A stretch of 28,289 nt of DNA from CAYNFH01 sp964396385 (GTDB lineage: Bacteria > Armatimonadota > Chthonomonadetes > Chthonomonadales > CAJBBX01), in the NCBI GenBank assembly GCA_964396385.1, contig CAYNFH010000060.1:1-28289 (forward strand), given 5' to 3'. The position numbers were made by a program, and so were the translations under genes. The notes beneath the pieces are model-generated. The model saw nothing but the letters and a program-made list of their open reading frames with translations, did not search any database and was not told the origin of the DNA. Shown one piece after another: positions 14,911 to 23,511 of the stretch; the stretch's first letter is position 1; every line of letters starts with the position of its first letter.

Positions 14911-15813
14911 CTAGATGCCGGCCGCGCCGAGGCGGGAGGGGCGGTCCTGGCGGAAGGTAAACGGCTCTCCCAGCGAGGACTTCCACGCCGCGCGCTCGTC
15001 GGCCGAGAGCAGCCCCACCGCCTTCTCCTCCGCCTCCCGGTACGCCGCCTCCATGGTCTTCCTGAACCTGATGTAACTCTCCCGCGCCGCCCGCTGCGCG
15101 GCTGTTGGCTCCGGAGGCGCCTCCGGCAGGCCCAGTCCATTCGGCAACCCTCCCGGTACAGGGGCGCCGGGGGGATTCTGCGGCAGTCCGGGAGGCGGTG
15201 GGGGCGGGGGAGCATTCTTGGCCTGCTCCTGGTAGAAGCGCGCCATCGCCTCCTGAATCTTTGCGCTCAGCTCCGTGTACAGCGCCTCTATCGCATCCCG
15301 GTGTGGGGCGCTCAGCTTCACCGCTTCGGCCACGGACTTATCCAGCAGCGCGAAAGGGCCCCGGTACTGCAGGTCCAGCTCGTGGAGCCGCTTGAGCTGG
15401 TCCGGCCGCAGGGAGTCCAGGAGCTTCTGGTTCTCCGCCTCCCTGAGCTGAAGCTGCTCCGCCCGCCGCATCCGGCCTATCTCGGCCAGGTGCGCTCTGC
15501 GCTCCTGTGGAGAGAGCGCGCGGATGGCCGCCGTAGACTGCTTCGCAATCTCCATCATCTGCGTGCGGTACTCCTGCTGCGCATCCAGCATCTGCTGCTT
15601 CTGCCGCAAATCCAGGTGGATCTCGCTCTGCACCTCCGGCCACATCAGGAGTGTCAGCACGTGCGAGACGGTGGGGTCCGCGCCTCCGAACCCACGCATC
15701 GGCGCGGCCGTACGGCGCGGCGCCTGTCCCTGAGCGGCAACACTGCCTCCCACAGCCGTCAGGCACGCGCCGAGGGCCATCGCGAAGACGCGTCTCCTCA
15801 CTAAATTCCCCAT
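14911..15813 (-). CDS. exported LTXXQ/Spy-like helical protein with polyproline linker
   Basis: The 300-residue product starts at 15813, with AAGGAGGAGGGA just upstream. A signal peptide ends near residue 28 (SVAAQG). Residues about 50-195 are predicted mainly helical and charged. They carry two copies of the theme seen in LTXXQ/Spy-CpxP-related proteins of Planctomycetota and relatives: EIHLDLRQKQQML and later SVAEAVKLSAPHRDAIEALY, with LSPQERRAHLAEI and LRPDQLKRLHELDLQYRG between them. A Pro/Gly-rich linker (201-236, with seven consecutive prolines) leads to a short helical end (about 237-280). Spy-type proteins are periplasmic chaperones or stress sensors; whether this one is cannot be told. 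It lies 32 bp downstream of the similar gene at 15846-16490, probably in one operon. Confidence 0.8.
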   Translation of the reverse strand: MGNLVRRRVFAMALGACLTAVGGSVAAQGQAPRRTAAPMRGFGGADPTVSHVLTLLMWPEVQSEIHLDLRQKQQMLDAQQEYRTQMMEIAKQSTAAIRALSPQERRAHLAEIGRMRRAEQLQLREAENQKLLDSLRPDQLKRLHELDLQYRGPFALLDKSVAEAVKLSAPHRDAIEALYTELSAKIQEAMARFYQEQAKNAPPPPPPPGLPQNPPGAPVPGGLPNGLGLPEAPPEPTAAQRAARESYIRFRKTMEAAYREAEEKAVGLLSADERAAWKSSLGEPFTFRQDRPSRLGAAGI

Positions 15814-15845
15814 TTCATCCCTCCTCCTTCCCATTCGCGCCGCCT

Positions 15846-16490
15846 CTACCGTCTCATCGCGGCCAGCTTCGTCTCCATCAGGGTCACCAGCTCGGCCGGC
15901 GTTATGAGCGGGCGGCCGAAGAAGGGGCGCGGACGCGGGATAGGCGGACCGCCTCCGGCTGCGCCGGGGCCCTGCTCCGGCGCAGCCGGCACGGGGGGCG
16001 CGAATCCCCCCGGCCCGGCAAGCGAGCGCATGCCGGTCGCCTTCTCCGGCCCGATAGCCTGCGCCAGCCCTTCAAAAACGTGTGCCTGTTTTGCCTGGTA
16101 CCGCAGCAGCGCCGCACGCATGGCGCCATCCGCGCTGGGGGGCAGCGGGTCGCCGGGGCCGGCGGCGAGCAGGGCGCTCCGTTCGGTCTCCACTGCCTGT
16201 TCCAGTTCCGTCTGCAACGTCTTCTCGGCATCCCGCAGCTCCCGGAAGAGCGGAAGCGTCGATTCCAGCTCGCGGGCGCTCAGCCGCAGCGTATCCAGCT
16301 CCCGCAGCACGCGGTTGGCGTTCATCTTGCGGGTCAGCTCCGTGGTCTGCGGCGGGAACATCACAGGCCCTGCCGGGCTAGGCGGAGGAACCGCAGGCGG
16401 AGGCGGGGCCTGCTGGCCGAGGACAGTAACGGCCGGCAGCGCTGCGCCCATCGCCAATAGCGCGCGCAGCCGGGCCAGGGGTGGCTTCAT
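15846..16490 (-). CDS. small exported helical protein, probable operon partner
   Basis: The 214-residue product starts at 16490, with AAAGGAG 11 bases upstream. The signal peptide ends about residue 25 (TVLGQQ), then a proline-rich stretch (28-43) leads to a helical segment (about 50-150) rich in Leu, Glu and Arg (RVLRELDTLRLSARELESTL, then FRELRDAEKTLQTELEQAV). That layout resembles the 'VLRELxLLxLxxxQ' LTXXQ-like exported proteins. A Gly/Pro-rich region (about 158-192) and a short C-terminal helix ending in AAMRR follow. It has no Cys and no enzyme motif. It is followed after 32 bp by another LTXXQ-like gene and separated from the upstream GloVer C gene by a strong hairpin, so the two small genes may form their own transcription unit. 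Function is unknown. Confidence 0.75.
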   Translation of the reverse strand: MKPPLARLRALLAMGAALPAVTVLGQQAPPPPAVPPPSPAGPVMFPPQTTELTRKMNANRVLRELDTLRLSARELESTLPLFRELRDAEKTLQTELEQAVETERSALLAAGPGDPLPPSADGAMRAALLRYQAKQAHVFEGLAQAIGPEKATGMRSLAGPGGFAPPVPAAPEQGPGAAGGGPPIPRPRPFFGRPLITPAELVTLMETKLAAMRR

Positions 16491-16547
16491 GTTGGGGAAT
16501 ACTCCTTTGATGGCGGGAAGCGGGAGTGCGGGCTCTCCCAGACGGGT

Positions 16548-16583
16548 GCAGGGAAGCGCCCGCGCTACCGGGCGCTTCCCTGC
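16548..16583 (-). terminator. strong 14-bp perfect hairpin after GloVer C
   Basis: GCAGGGAAGCGCCC (16548-16561) is perfectly complementary to GGGCGCTTCCCTGC (16570-16583), with an 8-base loop, beginning 21 bases after the GloVer C stop on the minus strand. It lacks a T-run. The stem strength suggests termination or mRNA processing between GloVer C and the small helical-protein pair. Confidence 0.6.
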
Positions 16584-16603
16584 GGTGCCTGCGCTCGCCG
16601 AGG

Positions 16604-18973
16604 CTACGGACCGGCCCCGAAGAGCGTGCCCCCGCCGTTGGGACCGGATTGATTGGTCATACCGTAGAACTTCCCATCCGCCCCCGGTATCAGGTCGCTG
16701 TACGGGTTGCCGCCCGGCGCCGTTCCGGTGGGGCCGGTGAAGGCGCCCAGGCTGGTGAAGACGCCGGCCGAGCTGATCTTCCACGCCGAGCCCCAGCCGA
16801 AGGGCGCGCCGCTGGTGCTCGTGCCGTACCAGTTGCCGGAGGCGTCCCGCAGCGGAGTGGTATAGGAGTTGCTTCCGTCGGTGCCGCTGTTGAACGTGTA
16901 CAGCTTCCCGTGGCCCGCCGGCGTGGTGGACGGGTCGATCCAGTAGAGGGCGCCGCCGCCGCCGCTAACGGCGGCGGTAACTCCCCAGAGCTTGCCGGTG
17001 GCCGCGTCCAGCGTCAGCCCGCCGTAGGGGTAGTACCCTTCCGCGGCGGCGGGGGTGAAGCTGAACAGCGTCGCGAATCCGACGCCACTCGGCGCGATCT
17101 TGTACACCGTCCCGTAGCCGCCCGGCCCGCTGTAAGCGGTGGTGCCGAAGAGCGTTCCGGCGCCGTTCTGTACGAGCCCTCCGAGCGGATTGGCGCCGTC
17201 CGATGTGGTGAAGTCGTGCAGCACGGCCAGCCGGCCGGTCGCCGGATTGAACTGCCACACGGTGCCGCGTCCCCACAGGCCGCCGCTGTAGCCGACGCCG
17301 TACACCTTTCCATCGGCGCCCACCAGCGGCCGACCATAGGACTGGTAGCCTTCTGCGTACGTGAAGTAGTGCAGCACCTTCAGCACACCGGTGGCGGAGC
17401 TGTACTGCCAGAGCGTCCCGTATCCATAGCGGCCCCCGTATGCGCATGTGCCCTGGAAGGTCCCCGTACCCGTCTGCACCAGACTTACCGGATAGTATCC
17501 CTCCCACTTGCCCGCGCCGTTGTCGAAGCTGTGCACAAGGCTGTAGGCCGCGCCGGCGCTGTCCGTGGAGAAGATCACGCCGTTGCCGTACGTGCCTCCG
17601 TACTGAGTGACGCCGTAGAAGAGCCCGTCGTCCGCCGGAGGGGCTGGCGTCTGCACCAGCCCGTTGCGTGGACCGTAGCCGTCCGCATAGATGCCGAACG
17701 AGAGGATGCGGGCGCTGCTCCACGTTGCGGCCACGGGGTCGAAGGTCTCCACGTAGAGCGACCCCGTGCCGTTGTTGTTGTCCAGATTCGCGGCGCCTCC
17801 AAAGTAGCTGGCGCCGAAGAGACGGGTGTCGGATAGCTGCGTGGGCGGCTCGAGCGTGTAGTTCGCATCGTCGCCCGTGAAGCTCACGATGGGCGTTACC
17901 GTGCCGGCCACCGGGTCCACCTGGACGGTGGCGCCGTAGCCGTAGTAGCCGCCGTAATGCGTCGTGCCGAAGAGCGTTGCGCCGTCATAAGAGAGCGACA
18001 GGCCGGCCGTCGGATTGGCGCCGCTCTCGCCGTCGAAGGAGAACAGGTTGGTGAAGGTGGAACCGTCCGGTGACATGCTCCAGAGGGTGCCCAGGTCGTT
18101 GGCGCCTCCGTAGGAGGTGGTCCCCCACAGGTTGCCGTCCGGCCCCAGCACCGGCTCGCCGTACGGGTACCGGCCATCGATCGGCCACACGTTGCTGAAG
18201 GAGCGCAGCAGCGTGAAGCCCGTGCCGTTCTTGTTGATCGCATACACGGTTCCGTAGTTAAACTCGCCGCCGGAGTAGGTCTCTCCAATAAGGCGGCCGT
18301 CCGGCGCCGGCATCTCGATCAGACCGTAAATCAGTTGGTACCCGTCGGTGGGGACGCCGTACTGGAAGGAGTGGAGCACCGTCACGTTGGGGCTGGGAGT
18401 GTCGGTCTTGGTCGGATCTACTTTAAAGATCGTGCCGTTACCGTAGACGCCGCCATAGTAGGTGGTCCCGTACAGCATCCCGTCCGAGCCCAGCAGGAGC
18501 TGTGACTGCGAATTCGCCCCGTCGGTACTTCCACCCTTGAAGTTGTGGAGGACGACGACGGCATTGGTCACCGTGTCGATAGAAAATACCGTCCCCTGCC
18601 CGTTCGTGCCGCCGCTCCACGTGGTCCCGTACAGCAGGGTGCTGGCGCCCGCCCCCTTGATCAGCCCGGAGTAGGGTTGGGAGCCCCTGGTACCATCGAA
18701 GTTGAATACCGTCGTCACGGCCGGAGGCGTGGTAGACGGGTCGATCTTATAGATGTAGCCGTTGTCCCAGTTCGAGCTGGTCCCATAGAGCAGGCCGTTG
18801 TTGGCCAGAACCAGCCTGCACTGCGGATAGGCGTAGCGGTTCTGCACGTTGGAGAAGGCGTGGACGGTGGTCACGGCCGTGATGTCCTGCCCCGCCGCGG
18901 GGACCGCTGCCAGCAGCAGCGCCGGCAGGCCGATCCACGCGGCCGGCCTCCTCAGAGAGCCTGGTATGCGCAT
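16604..18973 (-). CDS. exported GloVer 14-repeat protein C
   Basis: The start at 18973 has AAGGAGA 8 bases upstream, giving 789 residues. An alternative ATG at 19009 overlaps the stop of the upstream GloVer D gene as ATGA and would add 12 residues. The signal peptide ends near AAGQD. Fourteen GloVer units follow, such as DGMLYGTTYYGGVYGNGTIF, DGNLWGTTSYGGANDLGTLW and, last, DGKFYGMTNQSGPNGGGTLF. Unit 7 has an insertion (AANLDNNNGTG) at the same place as in A and B. Unit 9 has the shared GTC. Unit 12 is degenerate (WGVTAAVSGGGGALYW) and lacks the Cys found in A, B and D. No anchor is present. The tight junction with GloVer D points to translation from one mRNA, possibly coupled. Confidence 0.9.
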   Translation of the reverse strand: MRIPGSLRRPAAWIGLPALLLAAVPAAGQDITAVTTVHAFSNVQNRYAYPQCRLVLANNGLLYGTSSNWDNGYIYKIDPSTTPPAVTTVFNFDGTRGSQPYSGLIKGAGASTLLYGTTWSGGTNGQGTVFSIDTVTNAVVVLHNFKGGSTDGANSQSQLLLGSDGMLYGTTYYGGVYGNGTIFKVDPTKTDTPSPNVTVLHSFQYGVPTDGYQLIYGLIEMPAPDGRLIGETYSGGEFNYGTVYAINKNGTGFTLLRSFSNVWPIDGRYPYGEPVLGPDGNLWGTTSYGGANDLGTLWSMSPDGSTFTNLFSFDGESGANPTAGLSLSYDGATLFGTTHYGGYYGYGATVQVDPVAGTVTPIVSFTGDDANYTLEPPTQLSDTRLFGASYFGGAANLDNNNGTGSLYVETFDPVAATWSSARILSFGIYADGYGPRNGLVQTPAPPADDGLFYGVTQYGGTYGNGVIFSTDSAGAAYSLVHSFDNGAGKWEGYYPVSLVQTGTGTFQGTCAYGGRYGYGTLWQYSSATGVLKVLHYFTYAEGYQSYGRPLVGADGKVYGVGYSGGLWGRGTVWQFNPATGRLAVLHDFTTSDGANPLGGLVQNGAGTLFGTTAYSGPGGYGTVYKIAPSGVGFATLFSFTPAAAEGYYPYGGLTLDAATGKLWGVTAAVSGGGGALYWIDPSTTPAGHGKLYTFNSGTDGSNSYTTPLRDASGNWYGTSTSGAPFGWGSAWKISSAGVFTSLGAFTGPTGTAPGGNPYSDLIPGADGKFYGMTNQSGPNGGGTLFGAGP

Positions 18974-19005
18974 GGAGAATCTCCTTGTTCTCGTCAGGTC
19001 GGGTC

Positions 19006-21315
19006 TCATGGCGTCACCTTAAAGATGGAGCCGCCATAGTTGGCCTGGTTGCCGCTGCCGTAGTAGGTCGTGCCGCCGTACAGCGCTCCGCCGGCGTCCT
19101 GCACCAGCCCGGCGGTAGGATACATGCCGGTGCCGGTAGCGTCGGTCGCGGTGTTGAGCTTGGCCAGCACGCTGAAGCCCGCTATCGGGTCCAGCTTCCA
19201 GACCGTGCCGCCGCCGTTGGGGCCGTAGCTGTAGCACGTGCCGTACAGCACCCCGCTCGCGTCCTGCAGCAGCGCGCAGTAGGGACTCTGCCCCTCCGTT
19301 GGACCGTAGAAGTTGTGGATTACGGTGCCGCTTCCGCTGGGGTTGACCCGCAGGATAGTGCCGGAGCCCCAGTACCCGCCGGATGGGCACGTGAGGTAGA
19401 GGCCGTCCGCCGCCACGAGCACCTCCCCCTGTGGACTGTATCCCTCGCCGGAGAACAGGTTGTGGAGCACGGCGAAGCCGGCGCCGGTTGTGCCCAGGCT
19501 GTAGACCACGCCGCCGCCGAAGGAACCGTCCTGAGTGTTTGCTCCCACCAGGTTCCCGGAGGCGTCAAAGGAGAGACCCCCAACCGGATAGGCGCCATCC
19601 CCGGTGTAGTCAAAGTCGTGCAGGATGCGCAGCACGCCGCCGGGACTGAGCGACCACACGGTGCCGTAGCCGCGCACGCCGCCGGAATAGCACGTCCCGT
19701 AGAGCGTGCCGTCCGGCCCTTCCAGCAGCCGTCCGTAGGGATTGGCGCCCTCCGCACCCCGGAAGTGGTGGAGCACGGTCACGCTGCCGGACGTGTCTAC
19801 CTGGAAGATGGTGCCCTGTCCCCAGAGCCCGCCGCCCTCACAGGTGCCCGCGAAGGCGCCGGACGCCCGCTGGATCAGGTTCATGGGACCCGTACCCTCC
19901 AGCGCCCCCCCGTTCTCAAAGTGGTGCAGCACCTTGAAGTTGGTTCCGGCGGCGTCCATCCGCCAGAAGGCGCCAATGTCGTAGCTGCCGCCGTACCGCG
20001 CCACGCCGTAGAGCGCTCCGTCGCCTCCCAGCACCACGCCTCCCCGGCCGGAATACCCCTCCGGATAGGTGTAGAAGGAAGCCAGCATGGTGAGCGTGCC
20101 GTCCGGGGCCATGGAGTAGAGGGAGCCATAGCCGCGCAAGCCGCCCTGATAGCTCGTTCCGTACAGGTTGCCATCGGTGGCCTTGATGGGCGGAGCGGTG
20201 GGGTAGTACGCATCGCCGCCGGAGAAGTCCGCCAGCAGGCTCACCGTGTCCGTCGCGTCCACGGAGAAGAGGGTCCCATAGTCGTAGAAGCCGCCCTGGC
20301 TGGAGGTCCCGTACAGGGTGCCGTCAGCCGCCACCGAGAGCCCTGCATACGGGTATGCCCCGATGTTTCCGTCGAACGAGGCGACCTGGGAGTAGGTGGT
20401 GGTCGTACCGGAGACAACTGCCTTGAAGATGGTCCCCGCGTTATAAGTGCCGCCGGAGTAGGTGGTGCCGTAGACGGCGCTGCCGCGCACCGCTAGATCA
20501 TTGAAGTACGGATAGTAGCCGTCGCCCCCGGAGGAGGTGAAGGAGTGGACCAGCCCGAAGCCGCTCCCGTCTGTGCCGACCCGGTAGAGCGTGCCGTTAC
20601 CAGCCGCGCCCCCGTAGTAGGTCGTGCCCCAGAGCTTCCCGTCCGGGCCGGCCGCCACGGGTCCCCAGGGATAGCCGCCGTCGGTCAGGACGCCGTAGTG
20701 GAAGCTGTGGAGGACGGTGACGGCGCCGGTGGCCGGATCCATCTGATACACGGTGCCCGTATTGTACAGGCCACCCTGGTACGTCGTGCCGTACAGCTTG
20801 CCTCCAGATACGATGAGGCCGGCGTACGGGTAGGCGCCGTCGGTCGCGCCGCCGGCAAAATTGTGCAGCACCGAGTAGGCCTTGGTGGCCAGGGTGAACT
20901 TGAAGGCCACCCCCACGCCGCTGCTCCCGCCATATAAGGTGGCGCCGTACAGCACGCCGCTGATCTCCAGCAGTCCGCCATAGTTATACGGATAGTAGCC
21001 CTTGCTGGTGTCGGTCAGCGGCCACGAGGTCGTCACGCCCGTGGCCGGATCCAGCTGGAAGATGGTGCCTTACCCGACGGCGCTCTGGTACGTAACCCCG
21101 TACAGCTTGCCGTCGGAAGCCTGCAGCAGCTTGCCAGCAGGATAGCTGCCTGGCGGCACGCGGTTGTTGTTAAGCGTGTGGAGAACCGTGAGGGTAGACT
21201 GAATGTCCTGAGCGGTCGCCGGCCCGGCAGGCGCCAGGGTCAGCCACAGGCAGAGCGCCGCCAGGAAGGGCTGTCCCCTGCCCGGCAGCTTGAACGTCCG
21301 CAGAGTTGTAGGCAT
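19006..21315 (-). pseudogene. GloVer 14-repeat protein D, interrupted by one in-frame TAA
   Basis: The frame opens at 21315 (AAAGGAGAG, 5 bases from the ATG) with a signal peptide ending near ATAQD. It reads through to unit 1 (DGKLYGVTYQSAVG), then hits TAA at 21070-21072. The same frame continues past the stop with GTIFQLDPATG and all remaining units to the TGA at 19006, 769 codons in total. No frameshift is involved; a Tyr codon (TAC or TAT) changed to TAA would explain it. There are 14 units, as in A-C, with the unit 9 and unit 12 Cys present (FAGTC, LYLTC) but no unit 7 insertion. A downstream GTG at 21036 could start a shorter product, but it would lack a signal peptide and has no clear ribosome site. 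It could be a recent null allele, a sequencing error or readthrough. Confidence 0.8.
21070..21072 (-). other. in-frame TAA at codon 82 of GloVer D
   Basis: On the minus strand the sequence reads GTC GGG TAA GGC ACC. The GloVer consensus at this place is G-[YNA]-G-T, so the stop replaces a residue that is most often Tyr. One base change (TAC or TAT to TAA) is enough. Confidence 0.85.
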
Positions 21316-21434
21316 GCAAGCTCTCCTTTGCGAGAAACGAACAGAATGAACAGTGGACGGCCGCGCGCCGGCCCGTCTAATGGACCGCGCGCTGCCCCTC
21401 CGCATCGTGAGATGCGCAATCAGGCAGACTGCGG

Positions 21435-21440
21435 ATTATA
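21435..21440 (-). promoter_or_regulatory. possible -10 box TATAAT for GloVer D
   Basis: A perfect TATAAT on the minus strand lies 120 bases before the GloVer D start, which would give a leader of about 110 bases, similar in length to the spacing of the GTATT element in other genes. No good -35 box is present at 16-18 bases. Confidence 0.3.
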
Positions 21441-21639
21441 AGATTGAGGATGGGGTTGGTTGCCGAGCCCTGGACTGCCGTTCTACCCCTGGCAGCGGAT
21501 GGGCTCAGCGAAGGCGTGCCTCCTTAGGGACTGCGTTACTGAGGACTTCACGAATGGCAAATCAGGCGCAGTTCTGAAGAGCGGAGCCGTTACGGTTCCG
21601 GCCCGGCGTGCGATAGAACTTTTTTTCGCCCCGGCGCAG

Positions 21640-21700
21640 TGTGTCTCCTTCCAGTGAATCGCTGCGCCCTCTAAAGAGTCGCTAAAGATTCGGAGACACA
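21640..21700 (-). terminator. two-part inverted repeat downstream of the protease
   Basis: TGTGTCTCC (21640-21648) and GGAGACACA (21692-21700) are complementary, and inside them GAATC (21656-21660) pairs with GATTC (21687-21691). A small CTCT-aa-AGAG hairpin (21669-21678) lies in the centre. This could be a terminator or a structured RNA at the 3' end of the protease mRNA; the protease stop is 30 bases away. Confidence 0.4.
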
Positions 21701-21730
21701 AAGGCACGGGTCACCCATTACCCATCACCA

Positions 21731-23419
21731 TCAGTTCACCACGAGCTGCACCATAGCCGTGTGCGTGCGGATGCCGTCCGTGGCCGTGATGGTGAGCGTG
21801 TAGGTTCCGGAGGGTGTGATGGCCGGGTCCGTCGTCACGTTCATGTCCGTGGACCCGCCGCCGGTGATGGTGTCCGGCGTGAAAGTGGCGGCGGCGCCGT
21901 CCGGCAGGCCGTCCACGCTGAACGCCACGCTTCCGCTGTAGCCGCCGGACGGCGTTACCGTGACAGTATAGTCCGTGCTGTCCCCTGCATTGATGGTTTG
22001 CGACGCGGGAGCCGCGGAGACGGAGAAGTCGCCCGCGGGCGCCGCTGCCTGGACGGCCGCAAAGACGTTCAGCCGGCCGCCCGTAACGGTGATACCAGCT
22101 AGAGAAGGATCCGCATCTACCGTAGTGAGGAGGATGTTCTTCACGTCGCCGTAGTGGAGGCTCGGGTTGACCGAGAGCACCAGCACGGCCGCGCCGGAGA
22201 CGTGTGGCGTCGCCATGGAGGTGCCGCTGAAGAAGGCGTAGCTCCCGGCGGCCACCCGGATGGTGGATTCGATGTTCACCCCGGGCGCGCCCAGGTGCAC
22301 TGTGTTGGGGCCGTAGTTGGAGAAATACGCCAGGTTGTCCTGGTTGTCTGTGGCCGCCACGGCGATCTCGTTGTCGGTACCGTAATTGGCCGGATAGAAG
22401 GCGTTCACGTCGTTGTTGCTGCCACTGTTTCCGGCGGCGGCGACGAACAGAATGTCGTTCGCGCCCGCACGGTTGATCTCGTCCAGCAGCGACTGGTCGA
22501 ACCCTCCTCCTCCCCAGCTATTGGAAAGAACGCGCACGTTGGCCGCCCCCGCCAGCTTGGCCTGAATGGCGAACTCGATGGCGTCGACCGCGCCGGAGTC
22601 GGTGCCGGAGCCGCCGGAGTTCAGGAACTTGCTGCCCAGGATGCTGGCGGTCCAGTTGATTCCCGCGACGCCCACGCCATTGTTGCCCGCGGCCCCGATG
22701 GTCCCGGAGCAGTGAGTTCCGTGGTTGTTATCATCCATCGGGTCAAATGTGTGCGTGATGGCGTTATAGCCGTGGCTTCCGGCCGGGCAGGTTCGCGTTA
22801 CGCCCCCAATGGTCACGTCAAAGCTGAAAGGCGCGCTCCAGACGTTGGGGGCCAGGTCCGGATGGGTGTAGTCGATGCCGGTGTCCACCACGCCCACCAC
22901 GTTGTTACGCGAGCCGGTGGTGATGTCCCAGGCCCGGACGGCGCTGATGTCCGCGCCCGGCCTGCCGGCCTGCCCGCCTATCACCTGGCCCGTATTCTGG
23001 AGCCCCCACAGGTTCGGGAACAGAGGATCGTTGGGCGTATTGTCGGCGTGGACGATGTAATCCGGCTCCGCGGAGAGGACATCGGGTCGGGCGGCGAGCC
23101 TTTGGAGCAGCGCCGCCACGTTCAGGCTGCGCGAGTGGAACAGGACCCACCCCATCCCGCCGACGGGGCGCGCCTCGTCGGTATCCAACCCGAGCGCTAT
23201 ACCGGCCAGGGCCGGGGCGGCGGCGCGGAAGCGGACGAGTACCTGGTTGGCCGCGGCTTCGCGGCCATCCACCAGCTCAGTGGCCTTCTCGGCCTTGGCG
23301 GGGCCGGCGGAGCCGATGGCCAGCGCCGCCAGGATTGCGGCGGCGAGTGCGAGCCGACAGATCGGCTGCGCGGAGAAAGCCGGCACTGCGAAGCGCGCGA
23401 AGGACCGGAGCAGAGTCAT
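21731..23419 (-). CDS. secreted subtilisin-family (S8) serine protease with C-terminal Ig-like domain
   Basis: The start at 23419 is preceded by AGGAGG at 12 bases; an ATG 21 bases upstream (23440) is possible but has no ribosome site. The product has 562 residues. A signal peptide ends near residue 43 (GPAKAE). A fervidolysin-like propeptide (about 58-125, NQVLVRFRA to LSAEPDYIVHA) precedes the S8 catalytic domain. The triad is visible: Asp179 in VVDTGIDYTHPDL, His233 in NNHGTHCSGT and Ser401 in SGTSMATPHVSG, with the oxyanion-hole Asn331 in AAGNSG. It should therefore be an active endopeptidase, autoprocessed after export. From about residue 465 an Ig-like beta domain (DFSVSAAPASQTINAGDS onward) is of the kind used for substrate or surface binding. 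It may be co-transcribed with the propeller gene at 23512-25194, 92 bp upstream. Confidence 0.93.
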   Translation of the reverse strand: MTLLRSFARFAVPAFSAQPICRLALAAAILAALAIGSAGPAKAEKATELVDGREAAANQVLVRFRAAAPALAGIALGLDTDEARPVGGMGWVLFHSRSLNVAALLQRLAARPDVLSAEPDYIVHADNTPNDPLFPNLWGLQNTGQVIGGQAGRPGADISAVRAWDITTGSRNNVVGVVDTGIDYTHPDLAPNVWSAPFSFDVTIGGVTRTCPAGSHGYNAITHTFDPMDDNNHGTHCSGTIGAAGNNGVGVAGINWTASILGSKFLNSGGSGTDSGAVDAIEFAIQAKLAGAANVRVLSNSWGGGGFDQSLLDEINRAGANDILFVAAAGNSGSNNDVNAFYPANYGTDNEIAVAATDNQDNLAYFSNYGPNTVHLGAPGVNIESTIRVAAGSYAFFSGTSMATPHVSGAAVLVLSVNPSLHYGDVKNILLTTVDADPSLAGITVTGGRLNVFAAVQAAAPAGDFSVSAAPASQTINAGDSTDYTVTVTPSGGYSGSVAFSVDGLPDGAAATFTPDTITGGGSTDMNVTTDPAITPSGTYTLTITATDGIRTHTAMVQLVVN

Positions 23420-23468
23420 TAGATCAGTTAGCCTCCTCATAGAGTGTTGGGCAAGTTACAGCGCCCGG

Positions 23469-23494
23469 AGGGTCCGGGGCAGCGCCTGGACCCT
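23469..23494 (-). terminator. hairpin between propeller and protease genes
   Basis: AGGGTCC (23469-23475) pairs with GGACCCT (23488-23494), with an inner GGC-agc-GCC stem. It lies 17 bases after the stop at 23512. There is no T-run, so it may attenuate rather than end transcription into the protease. Confidence 0.4.
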
Positions 23495-23511
23495 ACAGCA
23501 GCATCCGATGC

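Larger units (their letters stand above)
21316..21730. other. 415-bp intergenic region between protease and GloVer D
   Basis: I see no convincing gene; small open frames lack ribosome sites. Reading on the minus strand, it holds a GATGGTGATGGG-type low-complexity tract just after the protease stop (21701-21730), a long-range inverted repeat (21640-21700), an A-run (21620-21626) and a TATAAT hexamer (21435-21440). Confidence 0.5.

Noticed and set aside
18985..20496. 503-codon plus-strand open frame across GloVer D
   Set aside because: It mirrors the repeat gene on the other strand, giving a Val/Gly/His-rich periodic translation with no start signal. The GloVer frame explains the sequence.
21483..21707. 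74-codon minus-strand frame between protease and GloVer D
   Set aside because: No ribosome site, and it lies across the inverted repeat 3' of the protease; no recognisable protein features.
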